NCBI GenBank assembly: GCA_916700875.1
Contig: CAKAKS010000039.1
Coordinates: forward strand, 21,632,367 to 21,696,366
Source: Sebastes aleutianus
Taxonomy: Eukaryota; Chordata; Actinopteri; Perciformes; Sebastidae
Reading direction: 5' to 3'
DNA: 64,000 nucleotides
Shown here: positions 35,100-49,500 of the stretch, in pieces
How positions within the stretch are numbered: position 1 is the stretch's first letter
Layout: each line of letters opens with the position of its first letter
Position numbers and translations under genes: made by a program
Notes under the pieces: model-generated
The model's database searches: none
Seen by the model: only the letters and a program-made list of their open reading frames with translations
What the model was told of the DNA's origin: nothing

Positions 35100-36410
35100 G
35101 TGCCAACAGTGTGCCCAAAGTTTGCCAGAGCCTATTTTAAAACATCCAGAAGTAGACACCGAGAGGTCTCAGTGAAGACGATCACTTGTTTGACTTATGA
35201 AAACACATCCTGGCTTTCAGTCCTGGAGATATCTCCCCACATGTTCCTTCTTCAGTCAATCAAAGCCATTATTACAAAGGCACAAAACATCTGTATCCCA
35301 TTAAAACATCTTGGATATTTAGAGTCACAAGTTTCAGGTTTGAGCAACAAAATGAGCCTGCATATTACATGATTTTATAAAAAAGGATTCTCTTATAGAT
35401 AATCTTTAGCAGCTGCAGGTGTCTTTCCTGGTTCAAAGTTGAAAAATCATCCTGCTGTCCTGACATGCATACAGTATATTCCCGTCTTCATCCCAGTGAT
35501 CTCCTCATCTGCAGAGGGACTTGACCGGTATTATTGCTCCCTGGTGGGTGGGGGCCGTGGGCGGAGATATCATCTCATAATGCCTCTAAATTGTGCCTGT
35601 AGCATCTTTCTTTTACAGTGATCCAGATGTCAGTCCAGTAGAGTCACTATAGAATAACTATCCCAACATTAAACCCTGCAGCCCATCCCCCGCCCTCATC
35701 CTCTGACCCAGCAGCTCTTATCTCCATTAGTTTAACCTCTGTCATACATCTGCTGCTCAGGAATTAACGCTGAATACAAACTCTTTCCACTTTTCCATAT
35801 ACTGTACACAATATGTTGATTTTTTAACTTTTTAAAAGTAATCTGATGTGAAATGCATATTGTGAAAACCACAAATACAAATTTGGTTTGTCACCAATGT
35901 TGCAATTAAAAACCAATTAACAATAAAAATCCAGGACAGGAATTGTTTAATAAATTACCTCCTAATTATTCACCAGTTCAGGTTCTTGGTTAAAGATATT
36001 AACAACACAGACGTCAAAGTGATGATCAATGAAATGCTGATAAATGTGCATGTTTATGGATGCATAATACCTCTGAACTTGTGTGGAAGTGTTTTATAGA
36101 GAAGGAAATACTACCCCCATCTGGCCACTCAGTTATGTATTCTTCTCTTTTTGGTATGTACTTTCCAGTGAAGAAAGTGTTTAGATAGTAAAACTAGCAA
36201 TACAAGTAATAGTCCTGCAAATGTCAAAAAACTTGCATAGATATTATTAGCAAAATGTCATTTATATTCCAAAAGTAAAAGGGTGAAGTGAGTGCTATAC
36301 TATTAAATATATTACATTATTGAGTTATCATTAATGATGCAAGGATGTGCAAGTAGCATTTTAGTATTGTAGTTGGTCGAGATGGAGCTAATTATGCATC
36401 ATATTTATAA
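35100..36410. other. Upstream of the synaptotagmin-like gene, nothing recognised
   Basis: This should hold the leader and promoter of the minus-strand gene starting at 35098. No exon, clear repeat or motif could be supported. Confidence 0.35.
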
Positions 36411-36700
36411 AGCGATTCTTTTAAAACCCGTCTAAAGACCCATCTCTTTTCTTTAGACTTAATCATCATAAAAAAATACCACTTTTGTTTTTATTTTATT
36501 TAGTTGTTTATGCAATACTGTTGTGTTATTTTATCACGATACTATGTGCTTTTAGCAATTTACCTATATTCTCTCTTATTTATGGCTGTGTTTTTATTTT
36601 AATCATTTACGTGTTTTATTTAATCTCTTTGTAAAGCACATTGGTCAACGTTTGTTGTTTTTAAATGTGCTCTATAAATAAATGTGACTTGACTTGATGT
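36411..36700 (+). repeat. Non-LTR retrotransposon 3' end
   Basis: The frame reads SFKTRLKTHLFSL, a very common C-terminus of fish LINE ORFs. It is followed by a 3' tail with TTTGTAAAGCACATTGG and CTCTATAAATAAATGTGACT. 5' truncated. Confidence 0.7.
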
Positions 36701-36830
36701 GTTTTCTATGTAAAATCTTAATATTCACAGAAACTACAGCTGTCAAATAAATAAGTAAAAATTACAATATGGAGTGGAAGTATGAAGTAGAATTAAATGG
36801 AAAATACTAAGTAAAGTACTTGAATAAATG

Positions 36831-36857
<27 letters not shown>
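36831..36857. repeat. (TA)n microsatellite
   Basis: About 13 TA units, at the downstream edge of the Tc1-like remnant. Confidence 0.95.
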
Positions 36858-36861
<4 letters not shown>

Positions 36862-36989
36862 AGTTACAGGGCATTGCAAACAGCAATAACCCCAGCAAAC
36901 CCAGTCCCACAACCTGGAATAACAGGAGAGATAATGGTAAAAAGTAATAATAACAAGAATGAGAACATTTTAAAATAAATGAATAGATA

Positions 36990-37956
36990 AAATAATAAAT
37001 AAAACTCGTGAGCAAACTGCTCCAGCTGTCTCAGGTTTGAAGGGTGCCTTCTCCAGACTGCATGTTTCAGCTCCTTCCACAGATGTTCAATAGGATTTAG
37101 ATCCGGGCTCATAGAAGGCCACTTCAGAATAGTCCAGTGTTTTGTTCTTAGCCATTCTTGGGTGTTTTTAGCTGTGTTTTGGGTCATTATCCTGTTTGAG
37201 GACCCATGACCTGCAACTGAGACCAAGCTTTCTGACACTAGGCAGCACATTTCGCTCCAGAATGCCTTGATAGTCTTGAGATTTCATTGCACCCTGCACA
37301 GATTCAAGACACCCTGTGCCAGATGCAACAAAGCAGCCCCATAACATAACCGAGCCTCCTCCATGTTTCACATTAGGTACAGTGTTCTTTTCTTTGGATG
37401 CTTCATCTCTTCGTCTGTGAACATAGAGCTGATGTGACTTGCCAAAAAGCTCCAGTTTTGTCTCATCTGTCCAAAGGACATTCTCCCAGAAGCTTTGTGG
37501 CTTGTCAATATGCATTTTGGAAAATTCCAGTCTCGCTTTTTTATGATTTGGTGTCCTCCTGGGTCGTCTTCCATTAAGTCCACTTTGGCTCAAACAGTGA
37601 CGGATGGTGCGATCTAACACTGATGTACCTTGACCTTGGAGTTCACCTCTAATCTCTTTGGAAGTTGTTCTGGGCTCTTTGGTTACCATTCGTATTATCC
37701 GTCTCTTCAATATGTCATCAATTTTCCCCTTGCGGCCACGTCCAGGGAGGTTGGCTACAGTCCCATGGACCTTAAACTTCTGAATAATATGTGCAGCTGT
37801 AGTCACAGGAACATCAAGCTGCTTGGAGATGGTCTTATAGCCTTTACCTTTAACATGAAGGTCTATAATGTTCTTTCTGATCTCCTGAGACAACTCTCTC
37901 CTTAGCTTTCTGTGGTCCATGTTCAGTGTGGTACACACCATGATGCCAAACAGCAC
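36990..37956 (-). pseudogene. Tc1-like transposase remnant, frameshifted and truncated
   Basis: The main reading frame (37168-37956) holds the paired HTH region (KTISKQLDVPV), a GRGRKGK hook, VLWTDETK with the first catalytic Asp, and the second Asp in QDNDPKH. A change of frame follows immediately, apparently a loss of two bases in a CA run. The other frame continues with the third acidic residue in SPDLNPIEHLW, spaced 34 residues from the second Asp (DD34E). Similarity ends after LEQFAHEF, where low-complexity AT sequence replaces the C-terminus. Terminal inverted repeats were not found. The copy is inactive. Confidence 0.9.
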
Positions 37957-38289
37957 AGTGACTACTTTTCACCCTTTAAATAGGCAGACTGACTGATTAC
38001 AAGTTATAAGTCCCATGTGTTAGAAGCCCCAATTGGTTGCATAGGTAGGGAGACAGTGAGCCCTGAGTGTGGCTATATGCACAAAACTCCACATATTACA
38101 AATGACAAAACAGTCACTCATACAATGATATAAATCTCACATAAATTTGAAGATGGAAGTTCTTGACATTGGGATCAGTATGTGTGACAAAATCGTTTCA
38201 ACTCAGTCACTGATGAAGACGATGAAGACGCAGCTGAAAGCTTAATAAAAAAAACAGCCAATAAGTGGACCTTGCATTGAGACTATTCA

Positions 38290-39704
38290 CACATGGCATA
38301 AAATGTTCACTTACTTATTACGCATTTGTTCAAGCCCAAACACAACTATAAAAAAGACTACTACACAATTCAAAAATGAACACGAATATATGCACAACAT
38401 GTGAAATATTAGAACAGCTAACTTTTTTAAGGATCATAATGATCTTTTGCACTGAGGCGTTCACAAAGGAAACACTGCCTTTGTGTAAAAAGAGAGAACA
38501 CAAGTCTTTCTACAGCACACAAGATTTATTTTATTCCTCATGGCCACGTGTCCAAGAAATACATAAATCAGTCGAAAACAGAGTTTAACATAACCTTGAT
38601 TTTCTGAAGTTCACAGTGACATTTGTTTGCATGATTGATATGTCTACTTGATTGTCCACATACAGTATATTCCAGCAGATGGCTAAATCAACACATGCTG
38701 CATTAAGTATTGCATATTATTTCTCTAGAAGAGTGAGGTAGCACTGTTTCAGTGTCAATAAGCTTGAGGTCATTAGCGATACATTCTCTGAGTTTATGCA
38801 AAAACAACACAGCAATATATTATGAGAAACAGTTTAACAGTGATGAGTCCGGAGGACGTTCCTGAGAAACTTACCAACACGGGAAGTCAATTGAGGTAAA
38901 TGTTGAATCACTTCCATCCTACATATAATTCTAAGCAAAACTATGTCTCTAATGTTTTGCCTTTGATTCAAAGCCGACATGAAATAAATGAGGCCGAGCC
39001 AAATGATTAAATAAAAAAGTTAAATGAAACACAATACAAAACATAACAAAAATCCAACCAACCTGGACCAAATTTCTCTAATTCTTTAGGAAACCGATGG
39101 TGTACATAATCCCTGAAAAAAGCTATGAAAAGTATAAACTATGCGCTTTCAATCAGGTTAAACCAAATGTTTACTACAAAATGGCTTCAGCATAATAGTT
39201 GCAGATAGAAGCTATGACATTGAGCTAAGGCTTTTTGGTCTTCATTAGCTGCACTTTGGCAACCACACTGTTCTACGATGGGAAAAGGCAGCTACAGAAC
39301 TGTTTGAGAATTAGCTATAAATGCAGTCAACATCCAAAGAGGCTCTAAAGACACTTCTGAATAAACCTAGTAAAGCCTTATAGACATGAATTCCACTACA
39401 TTTAAAAAAAAGAAAAGCTTCTTACAGGCACAAAGGTTAACTATAATCTGAATCTATACTATGGTCAGTTTGAAAGCCTTTGAGGTTAAACATCATTTAA
39501 AGCACATTACGCTGTCAAAATAATGGAAAAACAAAGCTAGATTTCCAAAAAGACTGCACTGCCTGAGTGAACAAACAGGAGGTCAACTAGTAGGTATACT
39601 AGTAGACAGCAGTATAGTTAGAGTTCACACAGTTCTTGCCTAGTATGCATTTTGCTTTAATTATTAATTATTTAGCTGAGGACCGGTTTAAAGACCAGCG
39701 AGGC
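38290..39704 (-). other. Probable arid3b 3' UTR
   Basis: This is largely unique sequence directly downstream of the arid3b stop (39705-39707). TTTATT occurrences at 38525-38535 are minus-strand AATAAA signals that would give a UTR of about 1.2 kb. The extent is inferred only. Confidence 0.45.
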
Positions 39705-42700
39705 TTAATGTGGTCCCTTTGAGGAGGTGGAAGATGAAGAGGAGGGGCTGTGTGCGGAGGACAGGGCACTGAAACCATTTGTTCCTGCTGGAGTTACGAC
39801 CTGTGACGCCACAGAACCAGCTGCCTTCTGGGCAAACAGCATTCCTGCAATGCAAAGATCAGAGAGAAGACTGGAGTTAAAACCAACAGCCATAAAAAGC
39901 ATGTATTGTATGATTAACTTAAATTAATTAAAATTACAAATTTCAAGGTCAAATTCAAGGGAGAATTTAGTGTCATTAAAGGGATAGTTCGGGTGTTTTG
40001 AAGTGGAGTTGTATGAGGTACTTATCTATAGTCAGTGTATTGCCTACAGTAGATGACGGTTTGCACGCTCCCAGTTTTGAGAAACAGATAGGAGCACCGA
40101 CACCGGAGCAAAGCAATACAGTGCTGTGGACGGGGGCGGCAGAAAAATGTATTTTAGCCACCTAAACTCTTTCTAAATATAGCATTCGCTTAAACGAATA
40201 TCACATTTTTTTTTAACTGGGACTTTCTTTTAGGTGGCTAAAATAAATTTTTCTGCCGGCCCCATCCACAGCAGTACATTGCTTTGCTTCAGTGCCGGTG
40301 CTCCTGTCTGTTTCTCCAAACTGGGGGCGTGCCGACCGTCATCTACTGTAAGTAATACACCTACTATGGATAAATACCTCATACAACCCCACTTCAAAAA
40401 ACTTGAAATATCCCTTTAAGTAGTTAGTATTCAGAGGAATGAAAGCTTTTAGTGCTGCAGTCACAATAGAGAAACAGATTTCAATAACAAAATAAAAAAA
40501 CAGGTACAAAAGACAGTAAAATACATTAGTATTAAAGGAATAGTTTGACATTTTGGAAAAGATGCTTATTCGCTTTCTAGCTGGGAGTTAGATGAGAAGA
40601 TTGATACCACTCTCATGTCTATGCACTACACAGGGAAGCTAGAGCCAGCAGGCTAATTTAGCTTAGCATACAGACTAGAAGCCAAGGGAAGCAGCTAGCC
40701 TAGCTCTGTCCGAAGGTAACAAATCTGCTGAGCAGCATCTCTAAAGCTCACTCATTAACACTTTATATCTTCTTTGTTTCATGTGTACAAAAAACAAAGT
40801 GTAAAAATGAAATGTTGTGGAAGGAAGTCACTTTTCCCAGCCATGAAATAGTCCGGCACATAACCCCAAGTAAAACCACAACTTGTTGGTTTTTACTCTG
40901 TTCTTGTAAGGATTAAACAGTACGGATTAAACAAACAAGATATAACACGTTAATCACTGAGGTTAAGAGGTGCTGGTAGGCAGACGTTTTTTATCTTCCG
41001 ACAGAGCCGGATGAGCGGTTTCCAGTCTTAATGCTAAACTAAGATAACGCCTGCTGGCTAAACTATTCTATTATTACTATTATAAGCAGTATAATCGACT
41101 AAACTGAGATTCTATATGTGTTTATTAAATAAAGTGTGATATATTGTGAAGTGCAGTCTCACATCAAAGAATGTGTGATCGGTTTTGCGATATACAATAA
41201 CATTGACAAAAAAGATAATAAAAACAAATATAAATAAATAAATAAAATGATCTAAAAACTAAATTATAATATATATATTATAACATTTTCCTAGCTGCTT
41301 CTTTTCTTCTTTTTTTGTTTGAGGAGGGGGGGGGGATTTTAAAAACACCAAAAGGCCAAAACCCTGTTAAAATGTAATCACTCACCCGAGTAAACGGTGC
41401 CATTGACCTCCACAGACACACTGATACTGGCTGCTCCGTTAGTGGAGATACTCAGAGACAAATCCTGTTTGCTCTCTGTGGGAGAAAACGAAAATACTCC
41501 AATTAATGGACTTTCCTAGACTCATGTTAAGTAATGATAAAGCCTGCATCATTACAGCGGAGGCAACTCACCATGTCCGTTGTTATGTTTGAGGTTCATG
41601 GGGTTAAAGTGAGACGCAAAGGCCAGGAGGTTTTGTTGGAAAGCCTGCTGCATGAGGCGCTGCTGCTCCTCCGCCATCCTCATCATTTTCTTCTCAGGAC
41701 TGTCGGCTGCAGCTGCTGCAGCTCCTGCAGCTCCTGCAGCTCCTCGCTCCAGCCGCTCTCTGAAATGCTCCAACGTGGCAGCTTGTGCCAGCTGCTGCTG
41801 CTGCTGCTGCCCCAGTGCCGGAGCCATGGGCAGCCGGCTGGGTAACACAGGAGTTGACATCTCATCTGATTGGAAAAAACAGTGAAAATTATTTTAAACG
41901 TGTCGTGAAATCAGGAGAACAACACAAAGAAAAAGCAAAGGAAAATAGCAATTCATTATATGCTTGAATAATAATCCTTTCTATTAATACTGAAAAAAAT
42001 TATCAATCTGCTAAATATGAAGGAAGATTTAAACCACTAGTCACAAGTATCTTAAAATTGTTAAAACATGCTTTATGAATCAAGTTGGAGTCCTCTAATG
42101 GACTAGTATAAAACAATATAGAATCCAAGCTGGATCAAACAAATGTTTATAATGGTGATCTAAGAATGGTGACAAGAATTACTTTCAAAATATCAAATCA
42201 GGGACACTGTGTGTCATACCTGCGTTTCTCTTTAGATTTGGGCTAGTGGATGTATTGAGGCCGTTGTGTGCGGTTTGCATTATGGGTGAAGAGAGGAGGG
42301 CGTGTGAAGCGGAGCTCGGGGAGGGAGAGTAGCGGTACAAGCTGTTGGTGTAGCTAGGACGTCGACCTTCTCTGCGATTACTGTCGATGGCGGCCTGCAG
42401 CTCACCTGGAGAACTCAGGCCCTTCTTCTCACACTCAAATCCGTACAGATACTTCATATACCTGCAAGGAAACATTCCTAATTAGTCACATGATCTGGTG
42501 CAAAAGAGCATCATTTCAAAATAATCTGAGTGTAAAAGATTGAACATTTCTGCATCCATTGAACGGCTTCCCTTTCTTATTGCTAATCAATAAATTATTT
42601 AACTTGAATTCAACATTTCAATGTTAAGAAATGTGTTTTACTTACTCTAGCATGCAGCTTTGAATATAACCTACTGTAAATAATACTGAGAGATTTGAAC

Positions 42701-45700
42701 TATTACTGAAATGTCTGTGCTTAAGCCAACAGAGAGGCTAAAACTTTGACATTCATTGGTTATGATTACATGGACACTTGCACACTGCATGAAAACAAGT
42801 CTAAACTAATCTGAAAGAAAGAACAAAGATGGTGGGTTTAATTTACAGTAATGACTTTAAATTATTTTGTCATTCTTGCAGGACAAAGTGGTAATTTTTC
42901 ATCATTTAGAAGATGACATAGCTCCCTTCAAGATGTAAAAAACATATAGTAAACCTAATAGCATAATAATTAATTTCTCAAAATGTGATCAATGTCTCTC
43001 CATTAAGACTAAAGATAGATGGAAATTAATAATACATTAGATTTATATAGTGCTTTTCAAAGTTCTCAAAGACGCTTTACATACTGTAGAATAAAATAAA
43101 TTTTAAAAAAAACAAGCAGTAAACTTTAACAGTGATAACACATGCTGAATACTGTAATGCAATCATTAATAAAGGGTGAATCACACGGTGTAAAAATACT
43201 GAAAAAGGTAATATTTCATTTATTTGTCATTATTATTATGATTTTTGTTCAATCAATTGAAATGCTAGACCCAATGTTAAGTAATTGCAATAATTTACGC
43301 TACGTTCACACTACATTCAAAAGTGGCCCAAATCTGTTTTTTTTGTACGTGTGACTCTGATCTGGTTTTTTTTCACAAAAGTGTGAACAGTACAAATCAC
43401 AGACCTTGCAGCTGGATTATCGCAATGTCACAAGATCACACAAGGATCGCGGGATCATACATCACATGAAAATCCATCTCGTCAGGCTTCAAGTAAGGCG
43501 TTTGTGTCCAGTAAGCGAGATCATGGACCAATCAGCATCTTATGCTACAGCTACTGGCGGGTTTAGGTATGTGTGTGACGACACAGAGAGGCGACCATTC
43601 GTTCTTAACAACAGTTGCAGCTCCTAAAGAGGTTATCATGGATCCGTAATATCAGAACTGGAGAGTATTTCTTCATTGAAAGAAGAGCAAAGAACGGCAC
43701 TGAAGGCTTTTCTCAATGGAAAATATATTTTCCCTCTTCTCCTGACTGGCTTCGGCAAGAGTTTGATTGACAGATAAATTCACCTGCCAATTTTGAAAGT
43801 GCCGGCCCTTTTCCAATCAGTTTCTAATGGCAGCTTCTCAGATGGTTCTGTGTAATAAACCATCTGGTGGGTCGGGTTACAAATCACTTGAGATCTGATC
43901 TTTTCAATTCTGATTTGGGTCACTTTCATATGTTGTCATAAATCAGATACAGGTCTGATTTTTTTAAATGCAACCTCATTCTTAACAGTAAAAACAGATT
44001 TCATGCGACTTTTCTGTCGCTCTAGATCGTCATTCGCCAAAATAGAGGGACACCTACTGTGTGCGGAGGGTGAAGGCTGCGCTGGTGATGGATGTGGGAA
44101 GGTTGAGACCTTTGGTGATCTCCCTCCAGATCTTCTTATTGATAACCTCCACCAGGCCTCCCTTCTCCGTCACAAGCTTATAAAGCCTGTACAGGTCCAG
44201 CACCTGCTTGGCCATGATGGGGATGCGGTTCACAGGAGTTCCTGAATAAATGAGAGGATAAATACATTGAAATATGTTCATTTTCTTTGAATTCTACTCG
44301 TGAGAAGTTGGCATGAAATAAGAGTGGACAAGGAGGACAAGAACATATTCTGATTTACGGAGCTGAGGGCTCGAGGTTAATGTTGGGTAATATGGCTTAG
44401 CATGTATAATCTGTGCGGATGGACTTCTCTAATGAAGCCTATTTCAGATGGATGGGGGTGGGGATAATTCCACAACAGCAGCTCTGTTGCTGCATTGATT
44501 TGAGCGCAGGGGGGAGGGGTCATTTCAGAGGCAGCAGTGCCTGCCAATCACAGGGTTGACGGCTAACCCTTCCAATCCCGACTTGGAGTAAAGCCAATTA
44601 AGCAAGGAGGCTAAAATGCAGTCGTAGAAACAAGATTTCTTTGTGCTTAAGATGTACAAATGTCACAGACGCACACATGCACACACGCATTTGCTATGAC
44701 CTTTGCACACACGAGTGCAGATTGCAGACAGTGTCCCGCTGCATCTACTTCTGTTTGACTGGGATTTGTTTGCATCGGACCAAATTTATATGCATAACTG
44801 TCTTTAACATATACCCTTTTCCACCAAAATTAGTGAGTATATGTGGATTTTTTAAACACAGGTAAACCTGCTAAAAATAGGTGTTGGACTCTGTTCAAAT
44901 TGGGAGTATGGCGTGCATATTGTTATACATTCACTTAAACGCACTGGCGAAAATTGGCGTGTCCATCCGGGAGTCATGTTTCCATCACTGCTGATAAATA
45001 CTCGTGACTACTGCAGAGTCATTTGTCCCGGGAATGAATGCCGGTTGTAACCTTTCCCACTGAAGGCAAAAGCCAGATGTTAGTGTTTTTTTTGTCCAGT
45101 ACTATACAGTACTCAACACTGGTACACAACTATATAATTGCAGGTGTAGACAAAAAGTATATTGTAAAAGCCTTGAGGATTTCTGTTGCTAATTTATGCA
45201 TTAATTTATGTTGAAAGATTGCTCAATTGAACTAATTACTTAAATTTCCCTCGGGATCAATAAAGTTACTATCTATCTATCTATCTAATTCAATAATTCT
45301 TAGATTGTGGTTAAGACGTGAAATTAACTGGTAGATTTGAGCCACTTGAAATTCCATATACAACGGAGAGAAGATCATGAGTTTTTGTATTAAGCACCAA
45401 AACACTTAAATAAATATATTTGAGAGTCTTTACTTGATAAGACTAGTAAAACCTGCAGGAATCGACCTGTAGTGCTTCAAGTTTGTTATCATGCTATTAT
45501 GGACCAAAAAAAAGAAAATCAGTTTGTATTGTCAGTACAAAAAAACTGCCAAATTTATGGTAACTGTATTCATTGCTTGACACTTTAACCCTTTAATTTT
45601 TGCATTTATGGATCAGCATTTATCTTTCTAATACTATAATATTGAAGATATTTTGGTAACAATTAATTTACATAGTCAGTTGATTCTCTGATTATTTTGT

Positions 45701-45859
45701 TGAACTGCTGGGGTTTTTTAAAATCATGTATTTGATTTTTTTTTATAGCAAATCTATGAAAATAGTGAATTCAGTTACTGTATAATGTAAGATTAATTTA
45801 TGAGATAATAGTCAACTTAAAAGATAAAATGCATCATTTTAAACAGATAAGATGAGATA

Positions 45860-45905
<46 letters not shown>

Positions 45906-46495
45906 TGAATATCAGCTACAATGCCAGCCCTGCTGCTAAAATTGCCATTCCTTTAATAAACAGACATCATATGGACATTAAAAAAAGCATTCCATCAGCA
46001 ACACTTCTAGAGCACCACTATTAAAAAAAATAACACAAAGATCTCCCTTAGCCACTCACAAAAACAAAAAGAAAAACCTGAAGGCTCTAACTCTGAATCT
46101 TACCTCGTTTCTGCATGAAGATAAAGAGTTCATCAAGAAACTCCTTCCGTTGTGGGTCATGATCCAGTTCATAAAGCTGGAAGTTAAAACAAAAAAACAT
46201 CAGCAACAAGCTGGTCAACTGTTACTCTGTGAATAATTAAGCCATTTTCTTGTTTGCATATATCGACTAAATACATCTTCTGACCTTGGCAAAGTCCCTG
46301 GATGGCTCTCCTCTTGCTTTTCCTCCGTCATTCTCCTCGGCCCAGATGGCACTTCCTCTCTGGAAAAATACCCAAACAGAAACATTGGTAAACAGTTTGT
46401 CCTCCAGATTGTCCTGCGTCTGCATTACGTGACGAGTTTAATGAGAGGATGGCAAAAACACTGGCAAGGAGTGTAGTAGAACTTTATTTCCAATT

Positions 46496-46565
<70 letters not shown>

Positions 46566-49500
46566 GAGACAGACAGAGAGACAGACAGAGAGACAGACAG
46601 ACAGACAGACAGATGTTGTACCCTCAGTGAGATATCATTCTTATGTAAAGCTTCTCTTTATCTGTCACGTTTTCCTCAAGGACTCTGGACTTTGTGCCTC
46701 CCAGCTCATGTGTTCAAACCTGTTCTTTTTCCCAGTACTGAAACCACCGTTTACTGCAGGACGGTAGACAGCTGGTGTTACATACAAATGAATGCATATT
46801 ATCTGATAGTATATTTCATACTCTATGCTATACTATAGTATATATATACACACATATATACACATATGTACACACACACACATATGTTTATATATATATA
46901 CATATACATATATACACAGTAATATGTTAGACTATATAAGTACATGTTCACCTTATCATACTTCATACACAGTATGTGTACTATATTATATTACTATATC
47001 AATACAGACAAACACTATTAAGTATCATTACTTAATCATATTATATATCATTTCTGGTGTATGCTAACCCCGTTATAGTAGGTGCTATCATATTAATCTT
47101 CCATATACTTTGCAGCTGCTAATCACACAACTATTTCACTTCACTTGTACTGCACTGATAGTTTACAGTAAGTACGGTATAAGTACTGCTTGCCTTGTAA
47201 TTTCGAGTTTGCTCTTGTATGGTTTCTCTTTTTTTATGTCTCTTCTTATTGGCTAATGCTATTAGCACCGAGGTGTCAGTAGCCAACAATGCTAATTGCA
47301 CCCAGTTTAGTTGCCTCAACGAAACTGCGAAAACGAGGTTTCTCAGGGGACACGAATGCCAGTCTGCTGGGTGTAAGTCCTATGTTTGACCGATTCCTCC
47401 ACCACAACCTCCTCCCTGCATGTACTTTGTTGATCTTTATACTATACGAGGTGAGGGATGAGGGGGCCGGGTGTAAATAGCTGCTGTGTGATTATTCTCA
47501 CCCGGGTGCAACTAGACACTCAGTTTCTTATTTTATATACTTCCAATTATTTTTCTTTTACTGTGCTCTATTTATTTGTGCTTATTTCTTATTTCTCTGC
47601 TGCTGTAACACCTAATTTTCTCCTCTGGCGATCAATAAAACGCTAATCTTATCTTATATTTCTCAATGGGTGTGTCCGTTTAAAGCTGAGCACAGTAAAA
47701 GGAAGATTAATGAAAGCTCATTAGGTAGTTTAATGTGATATGCTCCGTTTTCCCTCCATCACCTCCCCCCTTAACATGACAGCTAAAGGTTAAAAATGTG
47801 AGCGGACGCCGGTGTGTGTGCAACTGTGTGGAAAGCCCCGCTGAGATGTTATTGTCCTGCTAACGCACAGCCAGAGCTGCATGATGATGCAAGTATGAAA
47901 ATCAAACATGGTTGGTAGAACAGTCTTAAGAATGGCCTGCCATTACAATTACATGAAGTAGATGATGTGTTTTTCTATTATCCCTCCTACTCTTAATCAA
48001 AGCTGACATTACAATTCATTCATTTAAGGACTATTGTGGATCTTGTCGCAGCAGTTTATGAAATGTCACACTGTTTTCTTCTTAGATATTTATCATTGGT
48101 TTGCTTTCTTTAGGCTTATGAGGGCTCACACGCCGTTCAGTTCATGCTCTTGTTTTATGTGAACATGTTTTGTATTAAAACAAGCATGGGTATTTTCAAC
48201 AACAAAACATGTTTTTGTATGTGACAGGATCAAATGCGTCTATTGCCATGCTTGCGGTTTATCAAAATAATGGACTCCCTCATAACGATTTTACTTACTT
48301 GCATTTAAATGTATCATTTAAACAAATTATCCCATTCACTAAATGTTTGGTATGAAAACCTGATCCGACCTGGGGCTAATACCAGGCTAATACCCACAAC
48401 ATTTCACCCTTTGAGCCACAAAATACATGGGAACCAATAATTTCTTGGCTTCCAGTCCAACTGTAACTCTCCTCGTGTTTACAGTAAAAACACTATTCAA
48501 ACTGCAAATGCTGACACACAAACAACTGCATGATATTATAACCCAGAGGTTCCCAGCGTTTGTTATCAGATGAACCCCTACAGCCCTATCAGAGGTCATT
48601 TCAATGCATTTTAAGCCATCGCATTTCAACCATTTATCCATTACTTTTAGCTACTTCAAACATCCATTAGGCCTACTTTTAGCCAACTGTTTCAGCCATA
48701 CATCCATTTCTTTAGCAACAATTTCAACCATTTATACATTACTTTTAGCTATTTCAACCATTTATTCATTACTTTTTTAGCTTATTGTTTTAACCATTTA
48801 TCCATTATTTTCAGCTAATTGTTTGAACCATTTATACATTACTTTTAACCATTTAAGCATTACTTTTGGCTAATTGTTTGAACCATTTATACATTACTTT
48901 TAACCATTTAAGCATTACTTTTGGCTAATTGTTTGAACCATTTATACATTACTTTTAGCTATTTATACATTACTTTTGGTTAATTCTTTCAACCATTTAT
49001 CCATTACTATTAGTTAACTAGTCAGCTCACTCTAAATAAATACACAGGTGATACAACTGACTGATAACATATTTTCTAAAATCAAATTTAAATGTTCTTT
49101 TCTTTATTTTAATTACATAATGTTCTTTCTACCACTAACTGCAGACGTAAGTTATCCCTCGGGTTGGGAATCACTATTGTAATAGACCCCCCCTGTAAAC
49201 ACCAACTTTTCCTCTGGAAAATAATTTCCAATTCCTGTTTTTAGTTGTTAAACTAGTAAAACAGTATTACTGGATGTATCAACTTTACACATAAAACTGT
49301 CCCTGTGGTGGCAGCGCTGTTGACACATCTAATGGCTTCAGCTTAGAATTGGTAGTAAAGGACTTCTACTCCCCCAGCAGAAAGCTTATTGATGTGAAGG
49401 TAGATAAACATCCCAGTCTTTTCACCATGAAATGGAAATAAAACCCTCCCCCCCTTATTGATGAGCAAGTGAGACCTACTGTGGCTCTATTAACAAAGAG

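Noticed and set aside
39976..40419. Two similar 61-codon frames as a duplicated small gene pair
   Set aside because: They are mirror images generated by the palindromic TTAA element.
46449..46838. 129-codon plus-strand frame with QTDR repeats
   Set aside because: It is the translation of the (CAGA)n microsatellite at 46495-46613.
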